Positions 19,042 through 28,989 of a stretch of 64,000 nt of DNA are shown in pieces (position 1 is the stretch's first letter; the number at the start of each line of letters is the position of its first letter). Made by a program: the position numbers and the translations under genes. Source of the DNA: Ktedonobacter robiniae (lineage in GTDB: Bacteria; Chloroflexota; Ktedonobacteria; Ktedonobacterales; Ktedonobacteraceae); the NCBI RefSeq assembly GCF_016587375.1, contig NZ_BNJG01000002.1:2356001-2420000 (forward strand), given 5' to 3'. The notes under the pieces were generated by a model. It saw only the letters and a list, made by a program, of their open reading frames with translations. It did not search any database and was not told the DNA's origin.

Positions 19042-21903
19042 TTAACGTATGAGCAAAGTTGGGAGTGAAGACAGCCATTGCTGTATATCACTCCTATCAT
19101 CATGCTCAAGTTGCTCATAAAGAGTCAGCGCCAATATACCAAGTCGCTGTGCCTCCGCAATGTTGCCGCGTGCCAGTGCGACACGTGCCGCTCCAAATTG
19201 CGCTTTGGCCCGATATTCCTGGTCGCACGATGAGGTTAATACTAACAGCTCTTCAAAATAAAGAGCCGCTTGCCCGCTCTTCTGTTGTAAGAGGGTGCAT
19301 TCACCTAACGTAGAAAGCGCGAGACGTAGAAGGCTTTTTTGCCTGATTGAACGCGCCACAGCAAGACCTTCTGCTAAATAAATCTCTGCTTGCTGAATGT
19401 GTTTGTACTTGAAAGCCTTTATGCCTAGGTAAACGAGCGAACGACTGATATATTCGCTGTAGCCTAGCTGGTAGGCCATGGAAAGACTTTCGTTCAAAAA
19501 GACTTCGGCTTGAACCTCATCTCGAAGTCCCAGTGCGGCGATGCCAGACAAAAGTAACAACTGGGTCAAGCACTCACGATAGCCTGCCTGTTGTGCAAGG
19601 GTACGTCCTTCTTGCAAAAATGTTTCAGCCTGGACATAGCTTTCCTCTTTGAGTGCAAGAGTAGCTAACGTTTGTAGTATTCTACATCGTAAGTGTGGCG
19701 ACGGCTCAAATTGATGAATAAGTGTTTCTCTTTCCCGCAGATATGCATGTGCCTGAACATAATCCCCCTGTTCCAGTGCGAGGTAGACCAGCCCTAGCAG
19801 GGCATTGCAGATGAGTTCAGGATAACCAAGCTGGCAAGTTATCTCCAGGCTCTGCCGAAAATAGTGGTTTGCGTCGGGGTAGGCTGTCTCTATGAGCGAA
19901 ATCTGGCCAAGTTCCCCCAGGAGCATGCTTAAACCCTCTGGGTAATTGTATTGCTGTGCCAGCGCCAGCCCTTCTTGAAAATAGGCTTGAGCCTGGAAGG
20001 TGTTGCCACGACGAGCCACAATTGCTCCTAAGTAAGAGAAAAGCATTACCAGGAGTGTATGATAACTATAACGGCGCGCTTCAATTAATGTCTTTTGAAA
20101 ATAGGCTTCTGCCTGAAGATATTCCCCTTGTTCGAATTCAAGCGTGCCAAGCTTAAAAAGAAGGTTGCTCTTTGCGTACTGCTCTTCATAGTGCTGTGCC
20201 AGGTCTAAAGCTTGTTGATACAATGTTCTGGCCTGTGCGGCATCACCGCCTTTCTGGATACTTTCAGCGAAAGAACAGAAAATTGGCAAAGTATAGCGCA
20301 GGGTGTCTGGTTGTTTTTCCAGGGGAATGACAAGTTGGTATGCGTGTTGCAGATATTTACTAGATAAATCATACCAGCCCTTCCTCTGAAAAAAGGGCGA
20401 AAATAGAGCGAGAGCGCGTATGAGTTGGTGTGTTTGCTTGAGATCAAGCATCGCTTCCAGTCCAGCAAGAAGTATATCTTGCTCCTGGTTTAATGCAGCA
20501 TCTATAGTATGGTATTGCTCCAGATAGTTAAGTATGTAATCAATGAGTCGATTTCTGGCTTCTCCATCGACGTGCTTTAAGCGAACATAATCTATAATTA
20601 TCTGATGAAGCGCATAGCGTCCTGCGCCAACACCTTCTAGTAGCCCTGCATCTATCAGGACATCAAGTATCTCTACCGGTGCCTCCGCAACTGCCAACGC
20701 GGCCTCTTCTGAAATACATTTGGGCCAGGCAGGCAGAACAGCCAGGGCATAGAGTGCTTGCCTGGCGAGAGGCGAGAGATGATTATCGCTTATCTCGATG
20801 ATGGATTTGAGGGAAGTAGCTGAGTTATCTGAGTGGTCAAAACTTTGATTGTTGACGATCTGTTGTTCAAAAATACGTAGACGCCCCTCTGATTGGGAAA
20901 GACGTGTTAGTGCTGCTTGAATTCGTCTCGGCTGTCCTCCATGAGCATGTAATTGTAGATTCTGCCCTATGAGAGTCAGCGCTAGAGGTAACCCTCCCAC
21001 AGAGCGTACCAGGGCATGCATAGTCTGGGTATCCTGATAGATTAACGTTGGGACAAAATTTTCTAAAAGCTCCAGACTTTCTTTCTCTTCTAATCCCTGA
21101 ATCACAAAGGCGTTATTATTGGCTAGTCGCAAAGAGATAGAGGGGAGACGCGTCGTCACTAGATATGCACATTGTGTTCCACCCATTTTGAAAAAAGGCA
21201 GGAACTCTTCAATACTCCACACGTCATCTATGATAATGAGCATGCGGCGTGCATGCAAAATATGCGTAATGGCTTTTACTTGCTCTTCTTCACTGGCGTA
21301 GCGCCTTAGCTCATTTGTTGAAAGGCCCAGGAGTGCACCACAAGTTGCGAGCAGCTTTGCTTTCTCAGGCTGTGGTCCGAGGTTAATCCAGAGTATGCCA
21401 TGATGGAATTGCTCCTGAATTTGCTTGTTGTAAATGCATATTCTTGCGAGTGATGTCTTTCCTACTCCTGGTAGGCCATGCAGAGCAATAATGGTCTTTT
21501 CTGGCTCTGTGCATAGTTTCTGCGTAAGAAGCTCAATGACTTTCTGGCGTCCGACTAAATGCGAAGAATGGGAAACGAAGGACTCCGGGCTCTTGAACAG
21601 AAAGACTTTTGAGGGCGAGAAAACATCAGCTTGAGCAAGTGGCGCAGCTTTTTGTGAAGGAGATGGCATCTCTGACTGCTCTTTATTAGGAAGTAATCCT
21701 AATTCACGTGCATCTTTACCAAACAGTGTACAAAGTTTTTCTCTATAAAAAGGACTGGGAATGGTATGGCCTCTTTCCCAGCGACTGATATAACAAATAG
21801 CAGGTGCGTCAATCTGCTCAGAGACAAACTTTTGAGACCATCCTCGTAGTTCGCGTGCCTGGCGTAGGAGCGTGTTGGGTATTGCTACTGCAGCAGATTT
21901 CAT
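19042..21903 (-). CDS. STAND regulator: Xre HTH - NB-ARC ATPase - TPR array
   Basis: A 953-residue protein. An Xre-type helix-turn-helix is at about 10-65 (QARELRGWSQKFVSEQ; ISRWERG). An NB-ARC domain follows, with P-loop GLPGVGKTSLAR near 145, Walker B MLIIIDDVW near 225 and GGLPLAL near 307. From about 480 to the end is a long tetratricopeptide array with recurring alanine/tyrosine pairs such as YLQAEAYFQ. This architecture is typical of signal-gated transcription regulators in actinobacteria and Ktedonobacteria. It converges on the Dap gene and is divergent from the thioesterase gene across a 640-base gap, so it is a good candidate regulator of the NRPS locus. AAAGGA lies nine bases before the ATG. 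Confidence 0.92.
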   Translation of the reverse strand: MKSAAVAIPNTLLRQARELRGWSQKFVSEQIDAPAICYISRWERGHTIPSPFYREKLCTLFGKDARELGLLPNKEQSEMPSPSQKAAPLAQADVFSPSKVFLFKSPESFVSHSSHLVGRQKVIELLTQKLCTEPEKTIIALHGLPGVGKTSLARICIYNKQIQEQFHHGILWINLGPQPEKAKLLATCGALLGLSTNELRRYASEEEQVKAITHILHARRMLIIIDDVWSIEEFLPFFKMGGTQCAYLVTTRLPSISLRLANNNAFVIQGLEEKESLELLENFVPTLIYQDTQTMHALVRSVGGLPLALTLIGQNLQLHAHGGQPRRIQAALTRLSQSEGRLRIFEQQIVNNQSFDHSDNSATSLKSIIEISDNHLSPLARQALYALAVLPAWPKCISEEAALAVAEAPVEILDVLIDAGLLEGVGAGRYALHQIIIDYVRLKHVDGEARNRLIDYILNYLEQYHTIDAALNQEQDILLAGLEAMLDLKQTHQLIRALALFSPFFQRKGWYDLSSKYLQHAYQLVIPLEKQPDTLRYTLPIFCSFAESIQKGGDAAQARTLYQQALDLAQHYEEQYAKSNLLFKLGTLEFEQGEYLQAEAYFQKTLIEARRYSYHTLLVMLFSYLGAIVARRGNTFQAQAYFQEGLALAQQYNYPEGLSMLLGELGQISLIETAYPDANHYFRQSLEITCQLGYPELICNALLGLVYLALEQGDYVQAHAYLRERETLIHQFEPSPHLRCRILQTLATLALKEESYVQAETFLQEGRTLAQQAGYRECLTQLLLLSGIAALGLRDEVQAEVFLNESLSMAYQLGYSEYISRSLVYLGIKAFKYKHIQQAEIYLAEGLAVARSIRQKSLLRLALSTLGECTLLQQKSGQAALYFEELLVLTSSCDQEYRAKAQFGAARVALARGNIAEAQRLGILALTLYEQLEHDDRSDIQQWLSSLPTLLIR

Positions 21904-22021
21904 CTATGTAATCCTTTCGGAATGGAGATCCATAATTGGTACATCCGAAAAGTTGTAGGGTCCAGACTGGCTTGGATCGCTCCTGTGGGCAGAAACGCTG
22001 GACTAGTGAGCATAAGGTCAT

Positions 22022-22543
22022 GCTCGTATGACTCTTCTGGCCCTTTGTGTTTTTACTGATGCACCAATAATCGTGGCTGCGCCTTTACCATAAATATCTA
22101 TATAAGCAAGCATTCAGCTAAAAGCCTCTACTTGGATCTGACCCTTGTATGGTTAAGAAAAATAATGATAAGGCGCTTTACTCTTTAAAAGGAATTTGCA
22201 AAAGTTCCTTCACTACATATTTCTATCATTCCTATCTACTTCTTTGATCAGCTATTGACGTGATAATATCATGATAATCACCATCAATATGAAAGGTAAT
22301 ATCACATTTATATCATTTTGATATCGCCAGGTTGCTCTGGGAGGGTCTAAAAATACTCCTGACTTGCTAAGATTATAGGAGCGCATCAATTGGTGATATG
22401 CCTATTTTGCGAGATGTATATGGAAAGAGGTGGATTTCTATGAGTTTTTGTGTAAATTGTTTGTTATAGACGTGTTCATAACATGAATGTTATTATAAGT
22501 TCAGATATTTGTTTTTACATGTGTAGGGGAAAAAGGACTATCA
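22022..22543. promoter_or_regulatory. AT-rich divergent control region between STAND regulator and thioesterase
   Basis: No credible gene is seen in this gap. It is clearly more AT-rich than its neighbours. TAATATCA occurs twice (22264-22271 and 22297-22304), 33 bases or about three helical turns apart. The first sits within GTGATAAT...GATAATCAC, whose arms (GTGATnAT / ATnATCAC) are inverted copies, and an ATATCA/TGATAT inverted pair follows near 22310-22324. These could be operators for the STAND protein or a metalloregulator; GATAAT hexamers resemble Fur-box units, but the match is loose. Confidence 0.4.
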
Positions 22544-23317
22544 TTGATACAAAACAATATTTCTTCTACTCCCTGGCTCCAACTTATGCCCCGGAAAAAG
22601 CAGGCCCAGGTGCGTTTGTTTTGTTTTCCATATGCTGGAGGAGGAGTATCTGCCTTTCATTTCTTGCTAGAACAGGCGCCGTCAGATATTGAAATCTGCC
22701 CTATACAGTTACCTGGCCGGGAGGGACGTTTTACAGAGACACCTTTTACAGAGTTAGATGTGCTTGTTAAATCTCTCTATCAGGCTCTTTTGCCTTACTT
22801 TGATGGAGCATATGCATTCTTCGGGCATAGTATGGGAGCACTCATTAGTTTTGAATTGACGCGCTTGATACGCCTGAAGGGCCAGGTCGCAGGACCAGTA
22901 CATCTTTTTGTTTCTGGACATAGGGCACCACATCTGCCTGATCCGAGGCCACCTGTACATCATCTCTCTGACCTTCAATTGATCGAGACCCTCCGCCAAC
23001 TTAATGGAACTCCGGAGGCGGTGCTCAACAACTCTGAGCTCTTGCAGCTTTTGCTTCCACTACTCCGCGCAGACTTTACGCTCTGCGAAACGTATGCCTA
23101 TAGATCCGAGTTACCACTGACCTGCCCTATTTCCGCTTTCGGTGGGCTGGATGATTCAGAAGTTTCCCGCGAAGCTATTATGGCTTGGCGTGAACAAACC
23201 CAGGGTTCTTTTCAAGCTCGTTTTTTTATGGGCGATCATTTCTATTTGCACAAGGAACAAGCGAACCTTTTGGCTGCTATCCTGGCAGGATTACAGAGCA
23301 CAAGCAGGGATTTGTAG
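22544..23317 (+). CDS. Type II (editing) thioesterase of the NRPS locus
   Basis: A 257-residue alpha/beta hydrolase of the GrsT/SrfAD type. It has the opening FCFPYAGGG, the nucleophile motif GHSMGA near residue 92, an acid in FGGLDD and the terminal His in GDHFYL. Such enzymes remove misprimed or stalled acyl groups from carrier domains. The start is TTG with AAAGGA seven bases upstream. It is on the NRPS strand but separated from the synthetases by the regulator, so it probably has its own promoter in the AT-rich gap. Confidence 0.93.
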   Translation: MIQNNISSTPWLQLMPRKKQAQVRLFCFPYAGGGVSAFHFLLEQAPSDIEICPIQLPGREGRFTETPFTELDVLVKSLYQALLPYFDGAYAFFGHSMGALISFELTRLIRLKGQVAGPVHLFVSGHRAPHLPDPRPPVHHLSDLQLIETLRQLNGTPEAVLNNSELLQLLLPLLRADFTLCETYAYRSELPLTCPISAFGGLDDSEVSREAIMAWREQTQGSFQARFFMGDHFYLHKEQANLLAAILAGLQSTSRDL

Positions 23318-23442
23318 ATGAGGATAGAAGGGTCCTATTCATATAGGCATGCTACATCTCTTTTTTCATTGTGATAGTGCGCTACACAAACACAGCTATC
23401 TTCTCGCGGCGAGCAGCTATTCGAAGAGGAGGAGAGAGATGG

Positions 23443-23748
23443 TTAGAGGCTATCGTCGGGGAGATCCAAGCCGAAGTCGGCGATATGATAGAGGCCATCA
23501 GGTGAGCGTTCAACCACGCAATAGGGTTCGAGGGGAGGGAGATCGTGGGCGGGCTGCTGCTGTGCGAGCCAGGCAGCGAGGGCCTCAGGTAGGTCCGGCA
23601 TCTGGCCGTGAAGCCAGGTGAGGAAGGCAAGGGCCTGTTCTGGAGTCAGGCGGACGACGCGCCCATCTGAGAGCTGTATGTCATGCGTGTTGTCTATGGG
23701 GTTCACCTGCTTTCTTCGCGCTGTTGAGAAGACCTGGTGGCTCTGCAT
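23443..23748 (-). CDS. Small hypothetical protein (101 aa)
   Basis: An acidic protein of about 101 residues that I do not recognise. It contains a segment like a short sequence-display fold (DIQLSDGRVVRLTPEQALAF), an amphipathic helix (LPEALAAWLAQQQ) and an acidic tail ending LDLPDDSL. It lies downstream of the rhamnose operon on the same strand, about 80 bases beyond rhaB. The ribosome site at the first ATG is weak, and a GTG 14 codons later is an alternative start. No membrane segment or signal peptide is visible. Confidence 0.55.
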   Translation of the reverse strand: MQSHQVFSTARRKQVNPIDNTHDIQLSDGRVVRLTPEQALAFLTWLHGQMPDLPEALAAWLAQQQPAHDLPPLEPYCVVERSPDGLYHIADFGLDLPDDSL

Positions 23749-23829
23749 GCTCTATAGAGAGTATACCGCACACAGCATGTTTTTTGTGGAGAGCAAGAAA
23801 AAAACGCGTGCTTTCTCTTTTCGGAACAC

Positions 23830-25308
23830 TCAATGGGTACCAGTCAACACGCGGAACCGTCCTGCGGCTTCTTGCCAGGCTTCATGCTGGGTAGCCTGTG
23901 GCTCAAAGAGGCGAGTAGCGGTGCGTTGGGCCGCCGTGCGCACCTCTGCCAAGCTCTGGAGATCTCCCAAGCCTACTAGTTGCATCAGGGCATTGCCGTA
24001 CGCAGTTGCTTCGTGTGGTCCAGCAATCACAGGTATTCCAAGCGCATTAGCCAGCCACTGATTCAACCAGGCGTTGCGGGCACCTCCACCAAGAACATGA
24101 ACACCCTTGATGTCTTTGCCTGTTAGAACACTCATCTGTCGAAATACCTCGCAATAGCGTAAGACCAGGCTCTCCAGAATGCAGCGGGCAAAGGCCGCTG
24201 GGGCCTGAAGCGGTTCTTGCCCGTGCTCCTGGAGATACGCGTTCATGGTGGCTGGCATGTTCATCGGAGCGAGAAAGCGTGGATCGTCTGGATCAACCAG
24301 AGCAGCAAAGGCTGGTACTCCTGCCACATCGGTCAACAAGGTTTCGTAATCCATTGTAAGCCCATCTCGCGCCCACTGACGTTGGCATTCCTGCAAGAGC
24401 CAGAGCCCCATCACGTTTTTCAGGAAACGCGTGGTGCCAAACACGCCCCCTTCATTCGTATAATTGGCCGCCAGCACCTCTGGGCTGATCAGAGGTTGGG
24501 GCAGTTCGACCCCAACGAGCGACCAGGTTCCCGAACTGATGTACCCCCAACCATCCGAAGAGGAGACTGGCGCAGCCGCAATGGCCGACCCAGTGTCATG
24601 AGTCGCAGGAGCGATGACCAATGCGGAACCCAGATCATCCTGCCATTCTGCGAGAACCGGACCAAGTGATGTGCCCGGCTCAACCACCGGAGGAAGCATG
24701 CTTGTAGGAAGACCCAGTTGCGTCAGAAGATCCACGTCCCATACTCCCGCCACCGCGTCCCAGCATTGTGTCGTCGAAGCGTTTGTGCGCTCACTTACCA
24801 TTGATCCGCTTAGCCAGTTATGAAACAGATCTGGAATCATGAGGAGGCGGTGAGCCTGGGCAAGGGTACCTGGTTGCTGATACTCGTGTGCCGTGAGCTG
24901 GAACAGGGTGTTAAAGGGCAGAAACTGAATGCCGGTGCGGGCATAGATGCGCTCGCGTGGGATAAGGGCACAGACCTGTTCCATAATGGTCGACGTGCGT
25001 TGATCACGATACTGAAAGGGCAAACCGAGTAAGAATCCGTTGCGATCCACCAGCCCATAATCGACTCCCCAGGTATCGACCCCGATGCTGTCCAATGATC
25101 CAGCCCGTTGGCGAGCTTTGCGCAGCCCTGCCAGGGTTTCGTCCCAGAGGCTCGCAATATTCCAGAAACGATGTCCATGGATGGTGATCGGTCGGTTGGC
25201 AAAGCGATGCACCTCTTCCAGGAGGAGCTTCTTGCCATTGAAACGTCCCAGGATGACGCGTCCACTCTCGGCACCAAGATCAACCGCCGCGACATTGCGT
25301 GTCGTCAT
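23830..25308 (-). CDS. rhaB: L-rhamnulokinase
   Basis: A 492-residue FGGY-family sugar kinase that phosphorylates L-rhamnulose. The N-terminal ATP-site motif AVDLGAESGRVILG, the rhamnulokinase motif YISSGTWSLVGVE and the C-terminal GGGARNAWLNQ with EATAYGNAL are visible. It is the last clear gene of the rhamnose operon, 16 bases after the aldolase/dehydrogenase stop. The ATG at 25308 has GAGGAGAG about eight bases upstream. Longer in-frame versions would overlap the preceding gene and look unlike the family. Confidence 0.95.
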   Translation of the reverse strand: MTTRNVAAVDLGAESGRVILGRFNGKKLLLEEVHRFANRPITIHGHRFWNIASLWDETLAGLRKARQRAGSLDSIGVDTWGVDYGLVDRNGFLLGLPFQYRDQRTSTIMEQVCALIPRERIYARTGIQFLPFNTLFQLTAHEYQQPGTLAQAHRLLMIPDLFHNWLSGSMVSERTNASTTQCWDAVAGVWDVDLLTQLGLPTSMLPPVVEPGTSLGPVLAEWQDDLGSALVIAPATHDTGSAIAAAPVSSSDGWGYISSGTWSLVGVELPQPLISPEVLAANYTNEGGVFGTTRFLKNVMGLWLLQECQRQWARDGLTMDYETLLTDVAGVPAFAALVDPDDPRFLAPMNMPATMNAYLQEHGQEPLQAPAAFARCILESLVLRYCEVFRQMSVLTGKDIKGVHVLGGGARNAWLNQWLANALGIPVIAGPHEATAYGNALMQLVGLGDLQSLAEVRTAAQRTATRLFEPQATQHEAWQEAAGRFRVLTGTH

Positions 25309-25324
25309 ACATGTCTCTCCTCTC

Positions 25325-27415
25325 TTAGCGCGGATACGCAGCAGAGACCCCTCCATCGACGTTGAGCATATTGCCGGTGCTCTTGCTGGAGCGCGTTGGC
25401 GAGGCAAAGAACGCTACTGCTTCCGCAATATCTGCGGGCAAAATATTGACGCCAAGCGTGGTTCGTTTGCGATAGACCTCTTCCAACTGGTCAGGCGCAA
25501 CCCCATAGGTCGCAGCGCGTTCCTCTCGCCAGGAGCTTCCCCAGATGCGCGAGCCGGAAAGCACTGCATCAGGATTGACTGTGTTGACGCGAATGCCGAA
25601 CTGGCCTCCTTCTTCGGCAAGACAGCGTGCCAGGTGGGCTTCGGCTGCCTTGGCAGTCGAATAGGCGGCAGCATTTTTGCCCGCGACCAACGCGTTCTTG
25701 CTAGCAACGAAAACGAGACTGCCTCCACATCCCTGTTGCTGCAACAGCTGAAAACCAGCGCGCGCCACCAGAAAATAGCCAGTGGCGAGCACATTCCAGT
25801 TCTTGTTCCACTCGGCCAGGCTGGTCTCGGTGATGGGTGCGCTGGAGGCGAGTCCTGCGTTGTTGACAATAATATCGATGCCACCGAAGGTCAGGGCTGC
25901 CTGCTCAAACGCTGCCTGCACACTCTCCTCATTGGTCACATCCATTCTGAGAGCAAGCGCTCGCCCCGCACCGTACTGCTGATTAAGAGCGGTGGCCAGT
26001 TGTTCCGCGCCGGCAAGATCGATATCGGTGGCCATGATGTGCGCGCCATCCTGCGCGAGGCGTCGACAGATGGCCGAGCCAATCCCGCCAGCCGCACCAG
26101 TGACCAGTACCACGCGTCGCGCAAACTCGCGCTCAGGAGGAGCGAGCTTGAGTTTATACTGCTCCAGTGGCCAGTACTCGACCGCATAGCTTTCCGCGTC
26201 CAAAAGCGAAATAAAACCGCCACAGGCTTCAGCCCCACGCATGACGGCAATGGCGCGATGATAGAGTTGCGCTGAGACATCAGCCAGAGCCATATCTTTG
26301 CCTGTGGTAAACATACCAACACCGGGAATCAGAATCACTCGAGGATGCGGATCACTAGCCGCATCTGCTTCACGAAAGACCGGGAGGGAGGCATCAGGAT
26401 CAAGGTTCTGGCTGAGGTTATCTGCAAGATACTGGCGATAACGGGTCACATAGGCCGCGATCCCGGTCTCCACTGCTTCAGCCAGGATTTCACGGCCCTG
26501 GTCGGGAGTCCACTCGACCAGCAAAGGCCAGGGTTTGGTATGGACTAGGTGATCCGGGCAGGCCGCGCCGATGGTGGTCAGACGAGAAGCATCCTGGCTG
26601 GACACGAAGGTGAGCACATCTTCGTCATCTTCAAACCGCAGGATCTGGTGTTTATCCACAGAGACCAATCCACGTAGCGTCGATGTGATCTGCGAGGCAA
26701 TGGACCTTCGTTCTTCTGTTGGGAGAGAAGGGACACGCAGGCCACCAAAGAGTGGTCGTCGTGCTTCTGAGATTCGATTTTCCACAAATGCACGCGCACG
26801 GGCAATTGTCGAGCATGTAGAGGCGTAGCACTCCTCGTCGGTCTCGCCCCAGGTGATCAATCCGTGTTTGGCTAGGATGACTAACCTGGCCTCTGGATGT
26901 GCATGCACGGCCAGGGCAACCTCGCGAGCCAGCCCGAAGCCAGGGCGACGGTAAGGTATCCAGAGCAGATCCTCGCCAAAGCACGCGCGAGCAAGCTCTT
27001 CTCCGTTGGCAGCACAGGCAAAATAATTGGTCGCGTCCGCGTGGGTATGGTCAATATGGGCGAAGGGCAAAAACGCGTGTAAGAGTGTTTCGATAGAGGG
27101 GCGTGGGCGACCAGGATCGAAGAAGCAGTGTCCCAGGTACGCGACCATCTCTGCATCGCTCATCTGCTCGCGCTCCAGTAAGGGCAGCAAATCATCCAGA
27201 TACAGACCAGTAAACGACGCTTCAGTGCAGCTTGCCAGGTCCGAGCCAGAGCCTTTGACCCACAGAATACGGGCCGTTTGTCCGCGAAAATCCCGTTCGT
27301 CCGCTTTGGCAGAAGTGTTGCCGCCGCCCCAGTTGCAGACGGAACGGTCAGCTCCCAGCCGGCGTGACCGCTCGACGAGTTGGGCCAGGGTGGACGAGAA
27401 AAGCAAAGATGCCAT
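25325..27415 (-). CDS. rhaEW: Bifunctional rhamnulose-1-phosphate aldolase / lactaldehyde dehydrogenase
   Basis: A two-domain protein of about 696 residues. The N-terminal half is a class II aldolase (NWGGGNTSAK; zinc ligands in HIDHTHAD and AKHGLITWG). The C-terminal half is a short-chain dehydrogenase (VTGAAGGIGSAI; catalytic YSTAK). This fusion, found in Bacillus YuxG and many Chloroflexi, splits rhamnulose-1-phosphate to dihydroxyacetone phosphate and L-lactaldehyde and then processes the lactaldehyde. It is cotranscribed between isomerase and kinase. ATG at 27415 has GAGGA seven bases upstream; a TTG two codons earlier is the alternative. Confidence 0.95.
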   Translation of the reverse strand: MASLLFSSTLAQLVERSRRLGADRSVCNWGGGNTSAKADERDFRGQTARILWVKGSGSDLASCTEASFTGLYLDDLLPLLEREQMSDAEMVAYLGHCFFDPGRPRPSIETLLHAFLPFAHIDHTHADATNYFACAANGEELARACFGEDLLWIPYRRPGFGLAREVALAVHAHPEARLVILAKHGLITWGETDEECYASTCSTIARARAFVENRISEARRPLFGGLRVPSLPTEERRSIASQITSTLRGLVSVDKHQILRFEDDEDVLTFVSSQDASRLTTIGAACPDHLVHTKPWPLLVEWTPDQGREILAEAVETGIAAYVTRYRQYLADNLSQNLDPDASLPVFREADAASDPHPRVILIPGVGMFTTGKDMALADVSAQLYHRAIAVMRGAEACGGFISLLDAESYAVEYWPLEQYKLKLAPPEREFARRVVLVTGAAGGIGSAICRRLAQDGAHIMATDIDLAGAEQLATALNQQYGAGRALALRMDVTNEESVQAAFEQAALTFGGIDIIVNNAGLASSAPITETSLAEWNKNWNVLATGYFLVARAGFQLLQQQGCGGSLVFVASKNALVAGKNAAAYSTAKAAEAHLARCLAEEGGQFGIRVNTVNPDAVLSGSRIWGSSWREERAATYGVAPDQLEEVYRKRTTLGVNILPADIAEAVAFFASPTRSSKSTGNMLNVDGGVSAAYPR

Positions 27416-27493
27416 AATCAATTCCTCGGGTCTTTTAAACAGAAGTAATAAAGCACTATCTTCTCAGGAAGCGAGAGTCAGTTGCGCACCGGC

Positions 27494-28717
27494 TTATGCA
27501 CCAGGATAGCCACTTACGCTTTCGCCCAGCGTGCGCTCACGAGCTACTTGCTCAGCATAGCCACTGGAGCGGAAGGCTGCAATGGGATCGGGATCGAGTC
27601 CCTGACGCACACGGACTTCTGCGAGCAGCGGGCGCACATCGGTTTCATACGCAGCCTGGAGCACGCGATATGCACCCAGAACGTCGCCGCTCTCCTGCGC
27701 CTGCTGCAAGGCCACACGATCGACCAGCAGTGCTTTCGCATAGGCCGTCTGGATATGGAGGACACTCTGAATCATCGCTTCAATCTTGGGCTCGATATTG
27801 TGCGATTGATCGATCATATACGCGATGCGACTGGCATTGGCATTGTTCTCGTGCTGCGCACCAACAATCTCATGGAAAATACAAAAGAGTTCAAAGGGGT
27901 TGAGTGATCCAGCAATCAGATCATCATCGGCGTACTTGCGATCATTGAAATGAAACCCACCCAGGCGATCCTCATCCAGCAACTGCGCGACAATCTGCGC
28001 GATGTTGGTTCCCTGGGGATGATGGCCGGTATCCACGAGCACCTCGGCGTTTCGTCCCAATTTCTGTGTCATGAGGAGCGACGTTCCCCAATCAGGAAGA
28101 TCCGTCGAGTAAAAGGCTGGCTCGAAAAACTTATACTCAATCAAGAGACGCATCTTGTCAGGCAAGGCGGAGTAGATGGTCTGGAGTGAATCGAGGAGGC
28201 GATGGCGACGGTGGCGCAGGTCATCCTGGCCAGGATAGTTGGTACCGTCAGCCAGCCATAGACTGACCACATTCGAGTCTATGCTGTGCGCGATCTCAAT
28301 GCAGGAGAGGACATGCGCAATCGCCTGGGAGCGCACTCCCTTGTCGAAATGACTGAGACTCCCAAAACGATAAGCATGATCCTGGAAGAGATTAGGATTG
28401 ACCGCACCCAGGCGCAAACTCAGATGCTCGGCATACGTCTTGATCTCTTGCCAGTCATCAACCTGGTCCCAGGGAATGTGCAGCGCGACCGTTGGGCAAC
28501 AACCTGTGACGCGCTGCACCTGGGCAGCATCAGCCAACTTCTCGCGCAGGTCGCGCGCCGCCCCTGGCCAGGGAAACACTTTGAAGCGCGTCCCCGAATT
28601 GCCGTAGCCCCACGAAGGAGTCTCGATGGAAAATATCTGTATGTGCGCGATCACCTGTTCAATGTCAGTGCCCTGTCGAGCCAGTGTCGCACGTATCTGT
28701 TCAAAGTGTTCGGCCAT
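27494..28717 (-). CDS. rhaI: L-rhamnose isomerase, RhaI type
   Basis: A 407-residue TIM-barrel isomerase converting L-rhamnose to L-rhamnulose. Metal and substrate regions are recognisable: EYKFFEPAFYSTD, VDTGHHPQGTNIA and FHFNDRKYADDDL. It is first in the rhamnose operon, 78 bases ahead of the aldolase fusion, and is divergent from a LacI-type regulator. ATG at 28717 is preferred because GAGGAG lies about seven bases upstream; upstream in-frame ATGs have poorer sites. The presence of perfect palindromes before it suggests repression when rhamnose is absent. Confidence 0.94.
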   Translation of the reverse strand: MAEHFEQIRATLARQGTDIEQVIAHIQIFSIETPSWGYGNSGTRFKVFPWPGAARDLREKLADAAQVQRVTGCCPTVALHIPWDQVDDWQEIKTYAEHLSLRLGAVNPNLFQDHAYRFGSLSHFDKGVRSQAIAHVLSCIEIAHSIDSNVVSLWLADGTNYPGQDDLRHRRHRLLDSLQTIYSALPDKMRLLIEYKFFEPAFYSTDLPDWGTSLLMTQKLGRNAEVLVDTGHHPQGTNIAQIVAQLLDEDRLGGFHFNDRKYADDDLIAGSLNPFELFCIFHEIVGAQHENNANASRIAYMIDQSHNIEPKIEAMIQSVLHIQTAYAKALLVDRVALQQAQESGDVLGAYRVLQAAYETDVRPLLAEVRVRQGLDPDPIAAFRSSGYAEQVARERTLGESVSGYPGA

Positions 28718-28826
28718 AGCTTTGCTCCTCTTCTTCATCGAAATCCAGATGCAGCATCCCTCTGAGAACGAGTGAAAACGTTCTGAAAGCCCCATCGGCG
28801 GAAAACAAAAAACTGAACCAGTTCAC

Positions 28827-28840
28827 TTGAAACGTTTCAA
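28827..28840. promoter_or_regulatory. LacI-family operator, perfect palindrome, upstream of rhaI
   Basis: TTGAAACGTTTCAA is a perfect 14-base palindrome of the LacI/GalR operator type with a central CG. It lies 110 bases before the isomerase start, in the divergent gap. A weaker copy (TGAACCAGTTCA, 28814-28825) sits directly beside it, and a half-conserved GAAAACGTTC lies near 28772. Confidence 0.8.
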
Positions 28841-28989
28841 TTAGTATAGGAGATGAAGTGCGCTCTTGTCAAGAGCACACAAGAGGAGGCATTGCCCTTT
28901 ATAGAAGTAACAAACCCTTTCCAGAAGCAGATGCTTCCAGCCGGCCCCTTTTCGATCAGCCTTCGGCCTGCTATACTACAGAACACTAA

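Noticed and set aside
25085..26275. Plus-strand open frame of 396 codons across rhaB and the aldolase/dehydrogenase
   Set aside because: It crosses two well-supported genes on the opposite strand and shows no recognisable motif or ribosome site.
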